Assembly (NCBI RefSeq): GCF_011046245.1
Contig: NZ_CP049245.1
Coordinates: forward strand, 1-64,000
DNA: 64,000 nt
Origin: Allorhizobium pseudoryzae
Lineage (GTDB): Bacteria > Pseudomonadota > Alphaproteobacteria > Rhizobiales > Rhizobiaceae
Reading direction: 5' to 3'
Shown one piece after another: positions 37,753 through 46,641 of this stretch. Both the position numbers and the translations under genes were made by a program. How positions within the stretch are numbered: the stretch's first letter is position 1; every line of letters begins with the position of its first letter. A model generated the notes under the pieces. The model did no database searches. It saw only the letters and a list, made by a program, of their open reading frames with translations, and was not told where the DNA came from.

Positions 37753-38781
37753 ATGAAACGAGAAGAGTTGGAGGCGCTACGCGCCAAGGTCAGTTGCGAA
37801 GCTGTGCTGGAACAGGCCGGATATGAACTCGATGCGAGGGAAAGTACCCGTCGAGCCGTCAAATACCGACATGGCAGCAGCATCATTATTGTGACCCATG
37901 ACGGACGCGGCTGGTTCGATCCACTGAGCGATGAGAAAGGTGATGTTTTCGCGCTCGCCATGTTTTTTGATAAGGTCACTTTTCCGGTGGCGGCGGAAGC
38001 GGTCGCGGGGCTGGTTGGGTTTCGACTTTCCCGTCCCGAATGGAAGTCTCCGCGCTCTCCAGGCTCGGCGGGAGACATTACCGGGCGCTGGCGAAGCCGG
38101 CGTACGCCGTCGCCCGGCTCCGAAACATGGCGCTATCTTTGTTGGGAGCGCTCGGTCCCCCCTGCCATCGTCCGGCACGCCATCCGGGAGGACATCCTGC
38201 GGGAAGGACCTTATGGCAGCATGTGGGCTGCGCATGTCGATTGCCATGGCGCGGTGGTCGGCTGGGAAGAGCGCGGGCCCGAATGGCGGGGATTTTCCGC
38301 TGGTGGCTCCAAAGTATTGTTCCGGCTCGGCCCAAGCAACTTCAACCGCCTTTGCGTGACCGAGGCCGCGATTGACGCGATGAGTCTTGCGGCGCTCGAG
38401 GGCTCGCGCGAGAGGACGCTCTACATCAGCACCGGTGGCGGATGGTCTCCTACCACAGACACTGCCCTCGCCGCGCTGGCGGCCCACCCAGGATCCAGTC
38501 TTGTCGCCGCCACCGACGCCAATTCCCAAGGTGATGCCTATGCGGAACGGCTGCGCGCGATTGCGGAAAAGTCCGGCTGCGATTGGCAGCGGCTACGTCC
38601 GCCCGCGGACGACTGGAACGAGGTTCTGCAGGACAGAGAAAAGGAGAGACGGGAAAGGAAAATAGAGAAGAAGATGAGGCCTGCCGCATGCGCGCCGGCC
38701 GCATCAAGGGAAGCTTCGCCCGGCCAAGGCCGGCCCTTGACCCGTCCGGACGCGAGGCCGGCCACTTGGAAGGGGTCATGA
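37753..38781 (+). CDS. Toprim/DUF3991 protein, plasmid primase-like
   Basis: A 342-residue protein. The N-terminal part (residues about 1-90) resembles the DUF3991/CHC2-like region, with GWFDPLSDEKGDVFALAMFF. The toprim part (about 190-290) has LCVTEAAIDAMSLAAL with the catalytic Glu and a DAN motif in VAATDANSQGDAY (Asp-x-Asn, where the canonical motif is Asp-x-Asp). These proteins accompany plasmid and ICE replication or mobilisation genes and may synthesise primers after transfer, but this is not shown. The last 50 residues are Lys/Arg-rich. Confidence 0.78.
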   Translation: MKREELEALRAKVSCEAVLEQAGYELDARESTRRAVKYRHGSSIIIVTHDGRGWFDPLSDEKGDVFALAMFFDKVTFPVAAEAVAGLVGFRLSRPEWKSPRSPGSAGDITGRWRSRRTPSPGSETWRYLCWERSVPPAIVRHAIREDILREGPYGSMWAAHVDCHGAVVGWEERGPEWRGFSAGGSKVLFRLGPSNFNRLCVTEAAIDAMSLAALEGSRERTLYISTGGGWSPTTDTALAALAAHPGSSLVAATDANSQGDAYAERLRAIAEKSGCDWQRLRPPADDWNEVLQDREKERRERKIEKKMRPAACAPAASREASPGQGRPLTRPDARPATWKGS

Positions 38782-38853
38782 AGGACTGAAGAGGATGGTG
38801 AGGTCGAAACGACATTGCTGGCTTCGGTCCCAAACCCCGAAAGGACCAGGCTG

Positions 38854-39459
38854 ATGACCTCGATATCCCTCCCCCGCAAAGTGTTTCAGGGTGTGGCCAA
38901 ACGCACCGACATGTTCCGGATGTTCGACCGGCACGCCAAGCGCCCAGATCGTTTTGAAAGTGATCGGTCGGCCAACTATGCCGGCGAATGGTTCGAGATC
39001 GACGAGATCTCCTACAGCTATATGCTCGACATCCTGCCGCCGCTTTGGATGCGGGGGCCGATCTTTGCTATGCGCGAATTCATGACCGGTTCTGTCACCT
39101 CGGTCTTCTACGCGCTTCGGATCGATGACGCCGTCCGCTATTTCCACACCTACTGCGACCTTTCCGATCCGAAATCGGTCGAGACCATGCGCATCTCGAT
39201 CCTTGATCGGGAAACCCGACCAGACCGGGCGATGAGCCGCGAAGAACGGCTTGAGCACATCTGGAGCACGACGACCGATGACTATCGTGGCTATGCCGGC
39301 GACCGCTGGCCGACGGCGATGCAGGGCCATCGTACGGTGATGCTCTACGGTGGCAGTGAAGGCACGTTCCTGAAACTGCTCGACACCCTGTCTGACGACG
39401 AGATCGCGGCAAAACTGCCGGTGCATTTGCGCCACCTCCCCGCATTGCTGGCCGCCTGA
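38854..39459 (+). CDS. DUF1419-like plasmid protein
   Basis: A 201-residue protein that I match to DUF1419, a family described from Agrobacterium and rhizobial replicons; function unknown. Recognisable segments are FRMFDRHAKRPDRF near the start, GEWFEIDEISYSYMLDILPP and FYALRIDDAVRYFHTYCDL. The frame runs from 38815, but ATG 38854 follows an AGGA ribosome site in a leader CCCCGAAAGGACC that is nearly the same as the one before the ParB-like gene (46642). No membrane segment. Confidence 0.65.
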   Translation: MTSISLPRKVFQGVAKRTDMFRMFDRHAKRPDRFESDRSANYAGEWFEIDEISYSYMLDILPPLWMRGPIFAMREFMTGSVTSVFYALRIDDAVRYFHTYCDLSDPKSVETMRISILDRETRPDRAMSREERLEHIWSTTTDDYRGYAGDRWPTAMQGHRTVMLYGGSEGTFLKLLDTLSDDEIAAKLPVHLRHLPALLAA

Positions 39460-39548
39460 GCCGGATCATCATTCGCAAATTTCGCGCCCTAAGCGGCCTT
39501 CTCCGTGGCTGAGCGATGGCGCTCGCCCTCATTTCAAGGAGCTTTCCC

Positions 39549-42500
39549 ATGAGCAACGATCCCTTCACGCTCGACATGTTCGGCTCGAATGTGCTTGTCG
39601 CCGGCCTCGGGCTTGGCGTGACAGCGTTCGGCGGGTTCTCGCCTAATGCCGCCAATGACGACGATCCAGATCCCCTGCCGCCGGCGCCAGCACCCGCCCT
39701 CCCCGCCACTGAAACGCCTGCCCGGCGCGCGAGGCTTCGGGCAAACTTCCATCTCGACGGCGACCGCGGGCTGGCCGCCTCCTGGAAGGATCGTGCCCGC
39801 GCCAATGTCGCGGCGATCCTTGTCGCCGACGGTATTGCGAAGCAGGAACGACCGGCCACGCCCAAGGAGCAGGCACAGATGATCCGCTTTACCGGCTTCG
39901 GCGCCGGCGAACTGGCCAATGGTATGTTCCGTAGGCCGGGCGAGGTCGATTTCCGGCAGGGATGGGGCGACCTCGGCTCGTCGCTCGAAACTGCGGTCTC
40001 TGAAGCCGACTATGCGTTGCTCGCGCGCTGCACCCAGTATGCCCACTTCACTCCCGAGTTCATCATCCGGGCAATCTGGACGGGGGTTCGAAGGCTCGGC
40101 TGGCGCGGCGGCCGTGTGCTGGAACCGGGCGTAGGCACAGGTCTTTTTCCAGCCCTCATGCCGGAGCCCTATCGCGAAGCTGCCTATGTCACCGGGATCG
40201 AGCTCGATCCGGTTACGGCCCGCATTGTCCGCCTGCTTCAGCCGAAAGCTCGCATCATCAACGGCGACTTTGCCCGCACCGATCTGGTGCCGATCTACGA
40301 TCTCGCCATCGGCAACCCGCCCTTCTCCGATCGCACCGTCCGCTCAGACCGCGCCTATCGGGCGCTCGGCCTTCGCCTGCACGACTACTTCATCGCCCGG
40401 TCGATTGATCTCCTGAAGCCCGGCGCGCTTGCCGCCTTCGTGACCTCACATGGCACGATGGACAAGGCTGATACGACGGCACGCGAGCATATCGCGAAGT
40501 CCGCCGATCTGATCGCAGCAATCCGCATGCCCGAGGGCAGCTTTCGCCGGGATGCCGGTACTGAAGTCGTCGTTGACATCCTCTTCTTCCGCAAGCGGAA
40601 GGCCGGAGAGCCGGAGGGAAATCAGCTGTGGCTCGAAGTCGATGAGATCAGGCCGGCCACCGAGGACGCAGGCGCAATCAGGGTCAATCGCTGGTTTGGT
40701 CGGCATCCGGACTTCGTGCTCGGCACACACGCGCTGACCTCCGGCCCGTTCGGCGAGGCTTATACCTGCCGGTCGCGCGATGGCGAGGATCTCGAAGCTT
40801 CCCTTACGGCCGCCATCGAACTTCTGCCGGCCGATCTCTACGACGGAGAGCCGACGCCGATCGACATCGATCTCGAAGATGAGCTTGGCGAGATCGTCGA
40901 TCTGCAGCCTAAGGGCGGGCCTGTCCGCGAGGGCAGCTTCTTCCTCAACCGCTCCAAGGGCTTGATGCAGATGCTCGACGGCGCGGCCGCGCCGGTCACG
41001 GTCCGCAAGGGCCGCACCGGAGACGGCATCTCGGAAAAGCACGTCCGGATCATCAGCAAACTCATCCCGATCCGCGATGCCGTCCGTGAGGTGCTGAAAG
41101 CGCAGGAAACCGATCGTCCCTGGCGGGATCATCAGGTTCGGCTGCGCATCGCCTGGTCGAGTTTTGTCCGCGACTTCGGGCCGGTCAACCACACCACCGT
41201 TTCGATCCAGGAAGATGCCGAGACCGGGGAGGTCAAGGAAACCCATCGCCAGCCAAACCTTGCACCCTTCCGGGACGACCCGGACTGCTGGTTGGTGGCG
41301 TCGATCGAGGACTACGATCCGGAGACCGACACGGCGAAGCCCGGTCCGATCTTTTCCGAACGCGTGATTGCGCCGCCGGCGGCGCCAACCATCACGTCGC
41401 CGGCAGATGCACTCGCCGTCGTGCTGAACGAACGCGGCCATGTCGATATCGAGCATATCGCCGAGCTGTTGCACAGCGATCCGGCTGATGTGGTCGAGGA
41501 GCTGGGTGACGCCATCTTCCGGGACCCGGCCGATGGATCGTGGCAGACAGCCGACGGGTATCTCTCCGGCACGGTGCGCACCAAGCTCGCCGCCGCACAG
41601 TCGGCAGCCGAGCTAGATCCAAACTATGCGCGCAACGTCCGCGCCCTGACTGACGTCCAGCCGGCCGACCTTCGACCCTCCGACATCACCGCGCGTCTCG
41701 GCGCTCCATGGATCCCGGCCGCCGATGTCGTGGCCTTCGTGAAAGAGAAGATGGAGGCCGATATCCGCATCCATCATATGCCAGAGCTCGGGTCCTGGAC
41801 GGTGGAGGCCCGACAGCTTGGCTACAGCGCCGCCGGCACATCTGAATGGGGCACCAGCCGCCGCCATGCCGGCGATCTGCTCGCCGATGCTCTCAACAGC
41901 CGGGTGCCGCAGATCTTCGATGTGTTCAAGGACGCCCATAGCGAGCGTCGGGTGCTCAACGTCGTCGATACCGAAGCAGCCCGTGACAAGCTTCAAAGGA
42001 TCAAGCAGGCGTTTCAGGACTGGGTCTGGACCGACCTCGATCGCACCGATCGGCTGGCCCGCGACTACAATGACCGTTTCAACAATATCGCGCCTCGCAA
42101 ATTCGACGGCTCCCATCTCAAACTTCCCGGCGCCTCAGGCGCCTTCGTTCTTTACGGGCACCAGAAACGCGGCATCTGGCGGATCATCGCCGATGGCTCC
42201 ACCTATCTTGCCCATGCCGTCGGCGCCGGCAAGACGATGACCATGGCGGCCGCCATCATGGAACAGCGCCGGCTCGGCCTGATCGCCAAGGCGATGTTGG
42301 TCGTGCCCGGCCATTGCCTGGCGCAGGCGGCCCGCGAGTTCCTGGCGCTCTATCCGAATGCCCGCATTCTGGTTGCCGACGAGACCAATTTTACGAAGGA
42401 CAAGCGCGCACGGTTCCTGTCGCGCGCAGCGACCGCGACCTGGGATGCGATCATCATCACCCATTCGGCGTTTCGCTTCATCGCCGTGCCTTCTGCATTC

Positions 42501-44639
42501 GAACAACAAATGATCCAGGATGAACTGCAGCTTTACGAGGATTTGGCTTGCAAGGTCGACAGCGAGGATCGCGTCTCGCGCAAGCGCCTCGAGCGGCTGA
42601 AGGAAGGATTGCAGGAGCGGTTGGAAGCTCTCTCCACTCGCAAGGACGATCTGCTGACGATTTCGGAAATCGGCGTCGACCAGATTGTCGTCGACGAGGC
42701 GCAGGAATTCCGAAAACTGTCCTTCGCCACCAATATGTCGACGCTGAAGGGCATCGATCCGAACGGCTCGCAGCGTGCCTGGGATCTCTATATGAAGTCC
42801 CGCTATATCGAGACGAAGAATCCCGGCCGGTCCCTGGTGCTGGCCTCGGGTACCCCGATCACCAACACGCTCGGCGAGATGTTTTCGATCCAGCGCCTGC
42901 TCGGTCACGAGGCACTTGCCGAGCGAGGACTGCACGAATTCGATGCCTGGGCCTCGTGCTTCGGTGATACGACGACCGAACTTGAAATCCAGCCCTCCGG
43001 TAAATACAAGCCCGTCAGCCGCTTTGCCTCCTTCGTCAATGTGCCGGAGCTGATCGCCATGTTCCGTGCCTTCGCCGACGTGGTGATGCCGGAGGATCTC
43101 CGGCAATATGTGAAGGTGCCTGATATCTCGACCGGGCGCCGGCAGATCCTGACGGCCAAGCCGACCGCCCTGTTCAAGACCTATCAGCAAATTCTCGACA
43201 CCAGGATCAAGGCGATTGAAAAACGTGAGGGGCCGGCCAAGCCTGGCGACGACATTCTGCTCTCGGTCATCACCGATGGCCGCCACGCCGCGATCGACCT
43301 GCGCTTCGTCATGCCGGCGGCCGAGAACGAGGCGGACAACAAGCTCAATCTGCTCGTACGCAATGCCCACCGGATATGGACGGAGACCGGCGAGGCCATC
43401 TATCGGCGCCCCGACGGCAGGGAGTTTGATCTGCCAGGCGCCGCCCAGATGATCTTCTCGGATCTCGGCACGATTAATGTCGAAAAGACCCGTGGCTTCT
43501 CGGCCTATCGCTTTATCCGCGACGAACTGGTCCGGCTCGGCGTGCCGGCATCACAGATCGCCTTCATGCAGGACTACAAGAAGACCGAAGCCAAGCAACG
43601 GTTGTTCGGCGATGTCCGCGCCGGCAAGGTGCGCTTTCTGATTGGTTCGTCGGAGACGATGGGAACGGGCGTCAATGCCCAGCTTCGCCTGAAGGCGCTC
43701 CATCATCTCGATGTGCCATGGCTGCCATCGCAGATCGAACAGCGTGAGGGCCGGATTGTTCGTCAGGGTAATCAGCACGACGAAGTCGATATCTTCGCCT
43801 ATGCCACTGAGGGTTCGCTCGACGCCAGCATGTGGCAGAACAATGAGCGCAAGGCCCGGTTCATCGCGGCCGCACTTTCCGGCGACACCTCGATACGGCG
43901 GCTCGAAGATGTCGGCGAAGGCGCGGCCAATCAGTTCGCCATGGCCAAGGCCATCGCATCCGGCGACGATCGGCTGATGCAAAAGGCCGGGCTGGAAGCT
44001 GACATCGCGCGGCTCGAACGGTTGCGCGCCGCTCATGAGGACGATCAATATGCTGTCCGTCGGCAGATGCGGGATGCAGAGCGTGAGATGGAGGTCTCAA
44101 CCCGGCGTATCGCCGAGATCGGCCAGGATATCGGGCGTCTCAGGCCGACAGGCGGCGATGCCTTTACGATGATGGTGCTTGGACAAGACTATACCGAGCG
44201 CAAGGAGGCTGGCCGGACGTTGATGAAAGAGATCCTCACGCTTCTGCAGCTTCAGAAGCAAGGCGAGGTGCATCTGGCAACGATCGGTGGCTTCGATCTG
44301 GTCTATGACGGGGAGCGCTTTGGCAAGGGCGATGGGTATCGTTATGAAACACTGCTCCAGCGCACCGGCGCAGATTACGAGATCGATCTAGCGATCACTG
44401 TGACACCGCTCGGTGCCATCTCGAGGCTGGAATACGCACTCGGCAGCTTCGACGAGGAACAGCGCCAGTATCGCCGGCGGCTTGAAGACGCCGAGCGACG
44501 GTTGGTTTCCTACCGTTCCCGAGACGGAGGCGCTTTCGCCTTCGCAGACGACCTCAAGGAAAAGCGGCTGAGGCTGCGAGCAATCGAGGCTCAACTGGCG
44601 GCAGATCTAGACAGCGAGACCGTCGCGGCGGCTGCATAG
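39549..44639 (+). CDS. Fused adenine-methylase and SF2 helicase (DarB-like)
   Basis: A 1,696-residue fusion. The N-terminal methyltransferase has VLEPGVGTGLF (about residue 188) and the N6-adenine motif GNPPF (about 254). The helicase core has Walker A GAGKT (about 892), VDEAQE (about 1047), ASGTPITN (about 1100) and the arginine-finger motif QREGRIVRQGN (about 1396). The last 220 residues are coiled-coil. The layout resembles phage P1 DarB and related plasmid and ICE proteins that protect incoming DNA from restriction; this role is inferred. AAGGAGC before ATG 39549 marks the start. A strong terminator follows at 44776. Confidence 0.85.
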   Translation: MSNDPFTLDMFGSNVLVAGLGLGVTAFGGFSPNAANDDDPDPLPPAPAPALPATETPARRARLRANFHLDGDRGLAASWKDRARANVAAILVADGIAKQERPATPKEQAQMIRFTGFGAGELANGMFRRPGEVDFRQGWGDLGSSLETAVSEADYALLARCTQYAHFTPEFIIRAIWTGVRRLGWRGGRVLEPGVGTGLFPALMPEPYREAAYVTGIELDPVTARIVRLLQPKARIINGDFARTDLVPIYDLAIGNPPFSDRTVRSDRAYRALGLRLHDYFIARSIDLLKPGALAAFVTSHGTMDKADTTAREHIAKSADLIAAIRMPEGSFRRDAGTEVVVDILFFRKRKAGEPEGNQLWLEVDEIRPATEDAGAIRVNRWFGRHPDFVLGTHALTSGPFGEAYTCRSRDGEDLEASLTAAIELLPADLYDGEPTPIDIDLEDELGEIVDLQPKGGPVREGSFFLNRSKGLMQMLDGAAAPVTVRKGRTGDGISEKHVRIISKLIPIRDAVREVLKAQETDRPWRDHQVRLRIAWSSFVRDFGPVNHTTVSIQEDAETGEVKETHRQPNLAPFRDDPDCWLVASIEDYDPETDTAKPGPIFSERVIAPPAAPTITSPADALAVVLNERGHVDIEHIAELLHSDPADVVEELGDAIFRDPADGSWQTADGYLSGTVRTKLAAAQSAAELDPNYARNVRALTDVQPADLRPSDITARLGAPWIPAADVVAFVKEKMEADIRIHHMPELGSWTVEARQLGYSAAGTSEWGTSRRHAGDLLADALNSRVPQIFDVFKDAHSERRVLNVVDTEAARDKLQRIKQAFQDWVWTDLDRTDRLARDYNDRFNNIAPRKFDGSHLKLPGASGAFVLYGHQKRGIWRIIADGSTYLAHAVGAGKTMTMAAAIMEQRRLGLIAKAMLVVPGHCLAQAAREFLALYPNARILVADETNFTKDKRARFLSRAATATWDAIIITHSAFRFIAVPSAFEQQMIQDELQLYEDLACKVDSEDRVSRKRLERLKEGLQERLEALSTRKDDLLTISEIGVDQIVVDEAQEFRKLSFATNMSTLKGIDPNGSQRAWDLYMKSRYIETKNPGRSLVLASGTPITNTLGEMFSIQRLLGHEALAERGLHEFDAWASCFGDTTTELEIQPSGKYKPVSRFASFVNVPELIAMFRAFADVVMPEDLRQYVKVPDISTGRRQILTAKPTALFKTYQQILDTRIKAIEKREGPAKPGDDILLSVITDGRHAAIDLRFVMPAAENEADNKLNLLVRNAHRIWTETGEAIYRRPDGREFDLPGAAQMIFSDLGTINVEKTRGFSAYRFIRDELVRLGVPASQIAFMQDYKKTEAKQRLFGDVRAGKVRFLIGSSETMGTGVNAQLRLKALHHLDVPWLPSQIEQREGRIVRQGNQHDEVDIFAYATEGSLDASMWQNNERKARFIAAALSGDTSIRRLEDVGEGAANQFAMAKAIASGDDRLMQKAGLEADIARLERLRAAHEDDQYAVRRQMRDAEREMEVSTRRIAEIGQDIGRLRPTGGDAFTMMVLGQDYTERKEAGRTLMKEILTLLQLQKQGEVHLATIGGFDLVYDGERFGKGDGYRYETLLQRTGADYEIDLAITVTPLGAISRLEYALGSFDEEQRQYRRRLEDAERRLVSYRSRDGGAFAFADDLKEKRLRLRAIEAQLAADLDSETVAAAA

Positions 44640-44775
44640 CTGCGTTGCACAACAAATGTTTTCCAGTTGGTCAAAAATCAGGCATAACGCCTCCAGCTGA
44701 TGCACATGACGGTCACCTCCCAGTTCCGTCGCAGCAGCTGTTCCCCTCTGGAGGTTATAGATCTCCACACTTCAT
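44640..44775 (+). other. Trailer between helicase stop and terminator
   Basis: About 135 bases with partly complementary blocks (CTCCAGCTG...CAGCTG...CTGGAG-like) before the terminator. Could be a structured 3' trailer or a small RNA; no reading frame is convincing. Confidence 0.3.
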
Positions 44776-44807
44776 GGGCCGCGGCTTTTGCCGGCGGCCC
44801 TTTTTTT
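44776..44807 (+). terminator. Rho-independent terminator
   Basis: GC-rich hairpin (GGGCCGCGGC / GCCGGCGGCCC with one bulge, TTTT loop) followed by seven T residues. It ends the transcript of the methylase-helicase. Confidence 0.85.
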
Positions 44808-44826
44808 GTTCTCCACTTCCCTCGCG

Positions 44827-45414
44827 TCAAAACTCAATAAGCCTGACCGCTTCGTAATAGTTGTTCCCGCCTTCGTCGGAACGGCATCCGTTTAATCGCA
44901 GCCCCATGCTGGCAAGATGCGCAGCATAAGCCTCTTCCCCCAGCGACATTGAGATACGATCAGTCAACATATCTCTCCAGCGGCAAGCCTCGCGAGGAGC
45001 GCTGAACAGGAAACGACCGCCCGGTTCGAGCAGATTCGCCGCATTAGTGAGGAGTTTCCTCTGGTCGTCCTCGTCGAGCAGAAAGAGGAGCCCAATCGAC
45101 ATAACACCCAGAAAGGTCCGGTCGAAGAAGGTGCTGTTCTGCGCCGGTTCGCAGACGGCGGCCATGTCCGGAAGATTACGCCGATAAGCCGCAATCAGCG
45201 AAGGCGATGCATCGACACCCCATACCGAAAATCCATCGTTCACCAGCGCTTGGGCGATTGGCACACCGGAGCCGCATCCTATGTCCAAGATTGGAGCCGA
45301 CCGAGGGAGGTGATCCCTGGCCCACTCTAGAACCAGCGCCGTGCCGACCTTCGATCGTATAGCCATGAACTGGTCAGAGACTGCATCCCAGCCAGCGGAA
45401 TAGTCTACGGTCAT
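44827..45414 (-). CDS. Class I SAM-dependent methyltransferase
   Basis: A 195-residue methyltransferase with motif I ILDIGCGSGVPIAQAL (near residue 43), VWGVDASPSLI, and the motif LLEPGGRFLFSAP. The family is broad (UbiE/Tam-like), the substrate unknown. GGAGAGG before ATG 45414 marks the start. It converges with the helicase and starts 84 bases after the small gene at 45499, perhaps in the same transcript. Confidence 0.86.
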   Translation of the reverse strand: MTVDYSAGWDAVSDQFMAIRSKVGTALVLEWARDHLPRSAPILDIGCGSGVPIAQALVNDGFSVWGVDASPSLIAAYRRNLPDMAAVCEPAQNSTFFDRTFLGVMSIGLLFLLDEDDQRKLLTNAANLLEPGGRFLFSAPREACRWRDMLTDRISMSLGEEAYAAHLASMGLRLNGCRSDEGGNNYYEAVRLIEF

Positions 45415-45498
45415 TCCGCACCTCTCCTTCGCAGGGTCAAGCTGATTGGATTTTTTGACCATCGTCGGACAATACCGAGCGATTTATGCCGAAACGGC

Positions 45499-45705
45499 TT
45501 ATGCGCGGTCCCGCCGCTGACTGGTCCGAAGGGCAATTATATCGAGGTATCGTTCCCGCATCGCCTTCATATCGATATCTCCGCAGATCCATTCCTCCAG
45601 CAAGGTTAGGAAGGCGGCATCCCTGTCGATCGGCACGCCGCGCGTTGTTGCCCGATCGATTGCCCGTTGCGCGATGGCTCTCCGGGTCTCGGGTGTTGTG
45701 CTCAT
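45499..45705 (-). CDS. Small hypothetical protein
   Basis: A 68-residue protein, MSTTPETRRAIAQRAIDRA at the start and EEWICGDIDMKAMRERYLD near the middle. No domain recognised. It is rich in Arg and Ala with a helical pattern. The ribosome site is weak. It lies upstream of the methyltransferase on the same strand. Confidence 0.5.
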   Translation of the reverse strand: MSTTPETRRAIAQRAIDRATTRGVPIDRDAAFLTLLEEWICGDIDMKAMRERYLDIIALRTSQRRDRA

Positions 45706-45874
45706 TTTGTTTCGCCTGGCATTCCTGATGGGCGTCGAGGTCTATCAGTTGATGATCCAATTCGAGACTTGAAATTGCCCTTCGTCAATAATATCTGGGC
45801 ATCACTTCCCGATGAGACGATGTCCTGCTCGCTGCAATCGCCGCGGCGTTTGACATTGTCCCGGGATACAGAAG

Positions 45875-45908
45875 AAGGCGCTCCCCTTACGGGTCGAGCG
45901 CCTTTTTT
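45875..45908 (+). terminator. Orphan rightward terminator
   Basis: Stem AAGGCGCTC / GAGCGCCTT with a 12-base loop, followed by a T-run to 45908. No rightward gene lies upstream of it, so it may end a small RNA transcribed from within 45706-45870. Confidence 0.75.
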
Positions 45909-45996
45909 GTCTCCGATGCGACCGCAAATGCGGTGCTGCACCTTGACCGTGCCACCTTTGCGAATGAGATCTGCGTAAAAAACTTCGTGGGAACAC

Positions 45997-46314
45997 ATGC
46001 CATTTTTTCTCGTGACGCAGACATCGCTGGTGGAAGCTCAAGACGAGCAGGAGGCCGCTCAAACGGGCGTCGACCGCCTCCGCTCCGGAGGACAGGTTAC
46101 CGTCGCGGTGAAATCGGATGAGACGACAATCACGCACGTCGTTGTCGCCGCAGTGGCAGAAGAGCCTCTGCCGGTCTCGCCATCCGAGGCCGCCGATCCA
46201 CCGCCTGATGCTGTTGCTACCGCCGAAGCCGGTCCTGCTGCACCGGAAAGCAGGAAGATGATCCTGAAGCGAATGCTCGCAGATGGTCTCGCCCTTCTCG
46301 GACGTCGAACATAG
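45997..46314 (+). CDS. Small hypothetical protein with Ala/Pro linker
   Basis: A 105-residue protein: a compact N-terminal part (MPFFLVTQTSLVEAQDEQEA and VTVAVKSDETTITHVVV), an Ala/Pro/Glu-rich linker (about residues 52-83) and a basic C-terminal helix (KMILKRMLADGLALLGRR). No family recognised. GGGAAC is placed before ATG 45997. It precedes the long leader of the ParB-like gene. Confidence 0.6.
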   Translation: MPFFLVTQTSLVEAQDEQEAAQTGVDRLRSGGQVTVAVKSDETTITHVVVAAVAEEPLPVSPSEAADPPPDAVATAEAGPAAPESRKMILKRMLADGLALLGRRT

Positions 46315-46641
46315 TCCTCTCCTCGAAGTATGCCTACCGCCAGCAGTCTCCTCTCCGAGCGCCGGCTCGAATTGATAAGAGGGGATTGAGAAAGAAAAGC
46401 AGGAATGTGAACCGGTCGCAGATCGGTCCTCCTGCCGATGCTGTCGCTCAACCGCCGCCTGCGCGATCCCGGCCGCTTGTCCTTCGCAGGGCTGTTAGCC
46501 CCGCTTGTCCTGCGCACCAGTGATGCTCGGCCGCAGTTGCGGCAGTCCGGTCGCTCAGCGGTCCGGGAGGTGTCTTCGAGAAAAATGAAGACAGGAAGGG
46601 CTGGCAAGGCGCTGGTCCGGAACCCCGAAAGGACAGATCCC
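46315..46641 (+). promoter_or_regulatory. Leader of the ParB-like gene
   Basis: About 330 bases of mostly GC-rich sequence. A GTCTTC/GAAGAC inverted repeat lies at 46572-46592 and the ribosome region CCCCGAAAGGACAG at the end matches that of the DUF1419-like gene. The frame is open through it, but no domain is encoded. Confidence 0.45.

Noticed and set aside
42135..43370. Long minus-strand open frame across the methylase-helicase
   Set aside because: Codon-bias shadow of the helicase, which has clear motifs on the plus strand.
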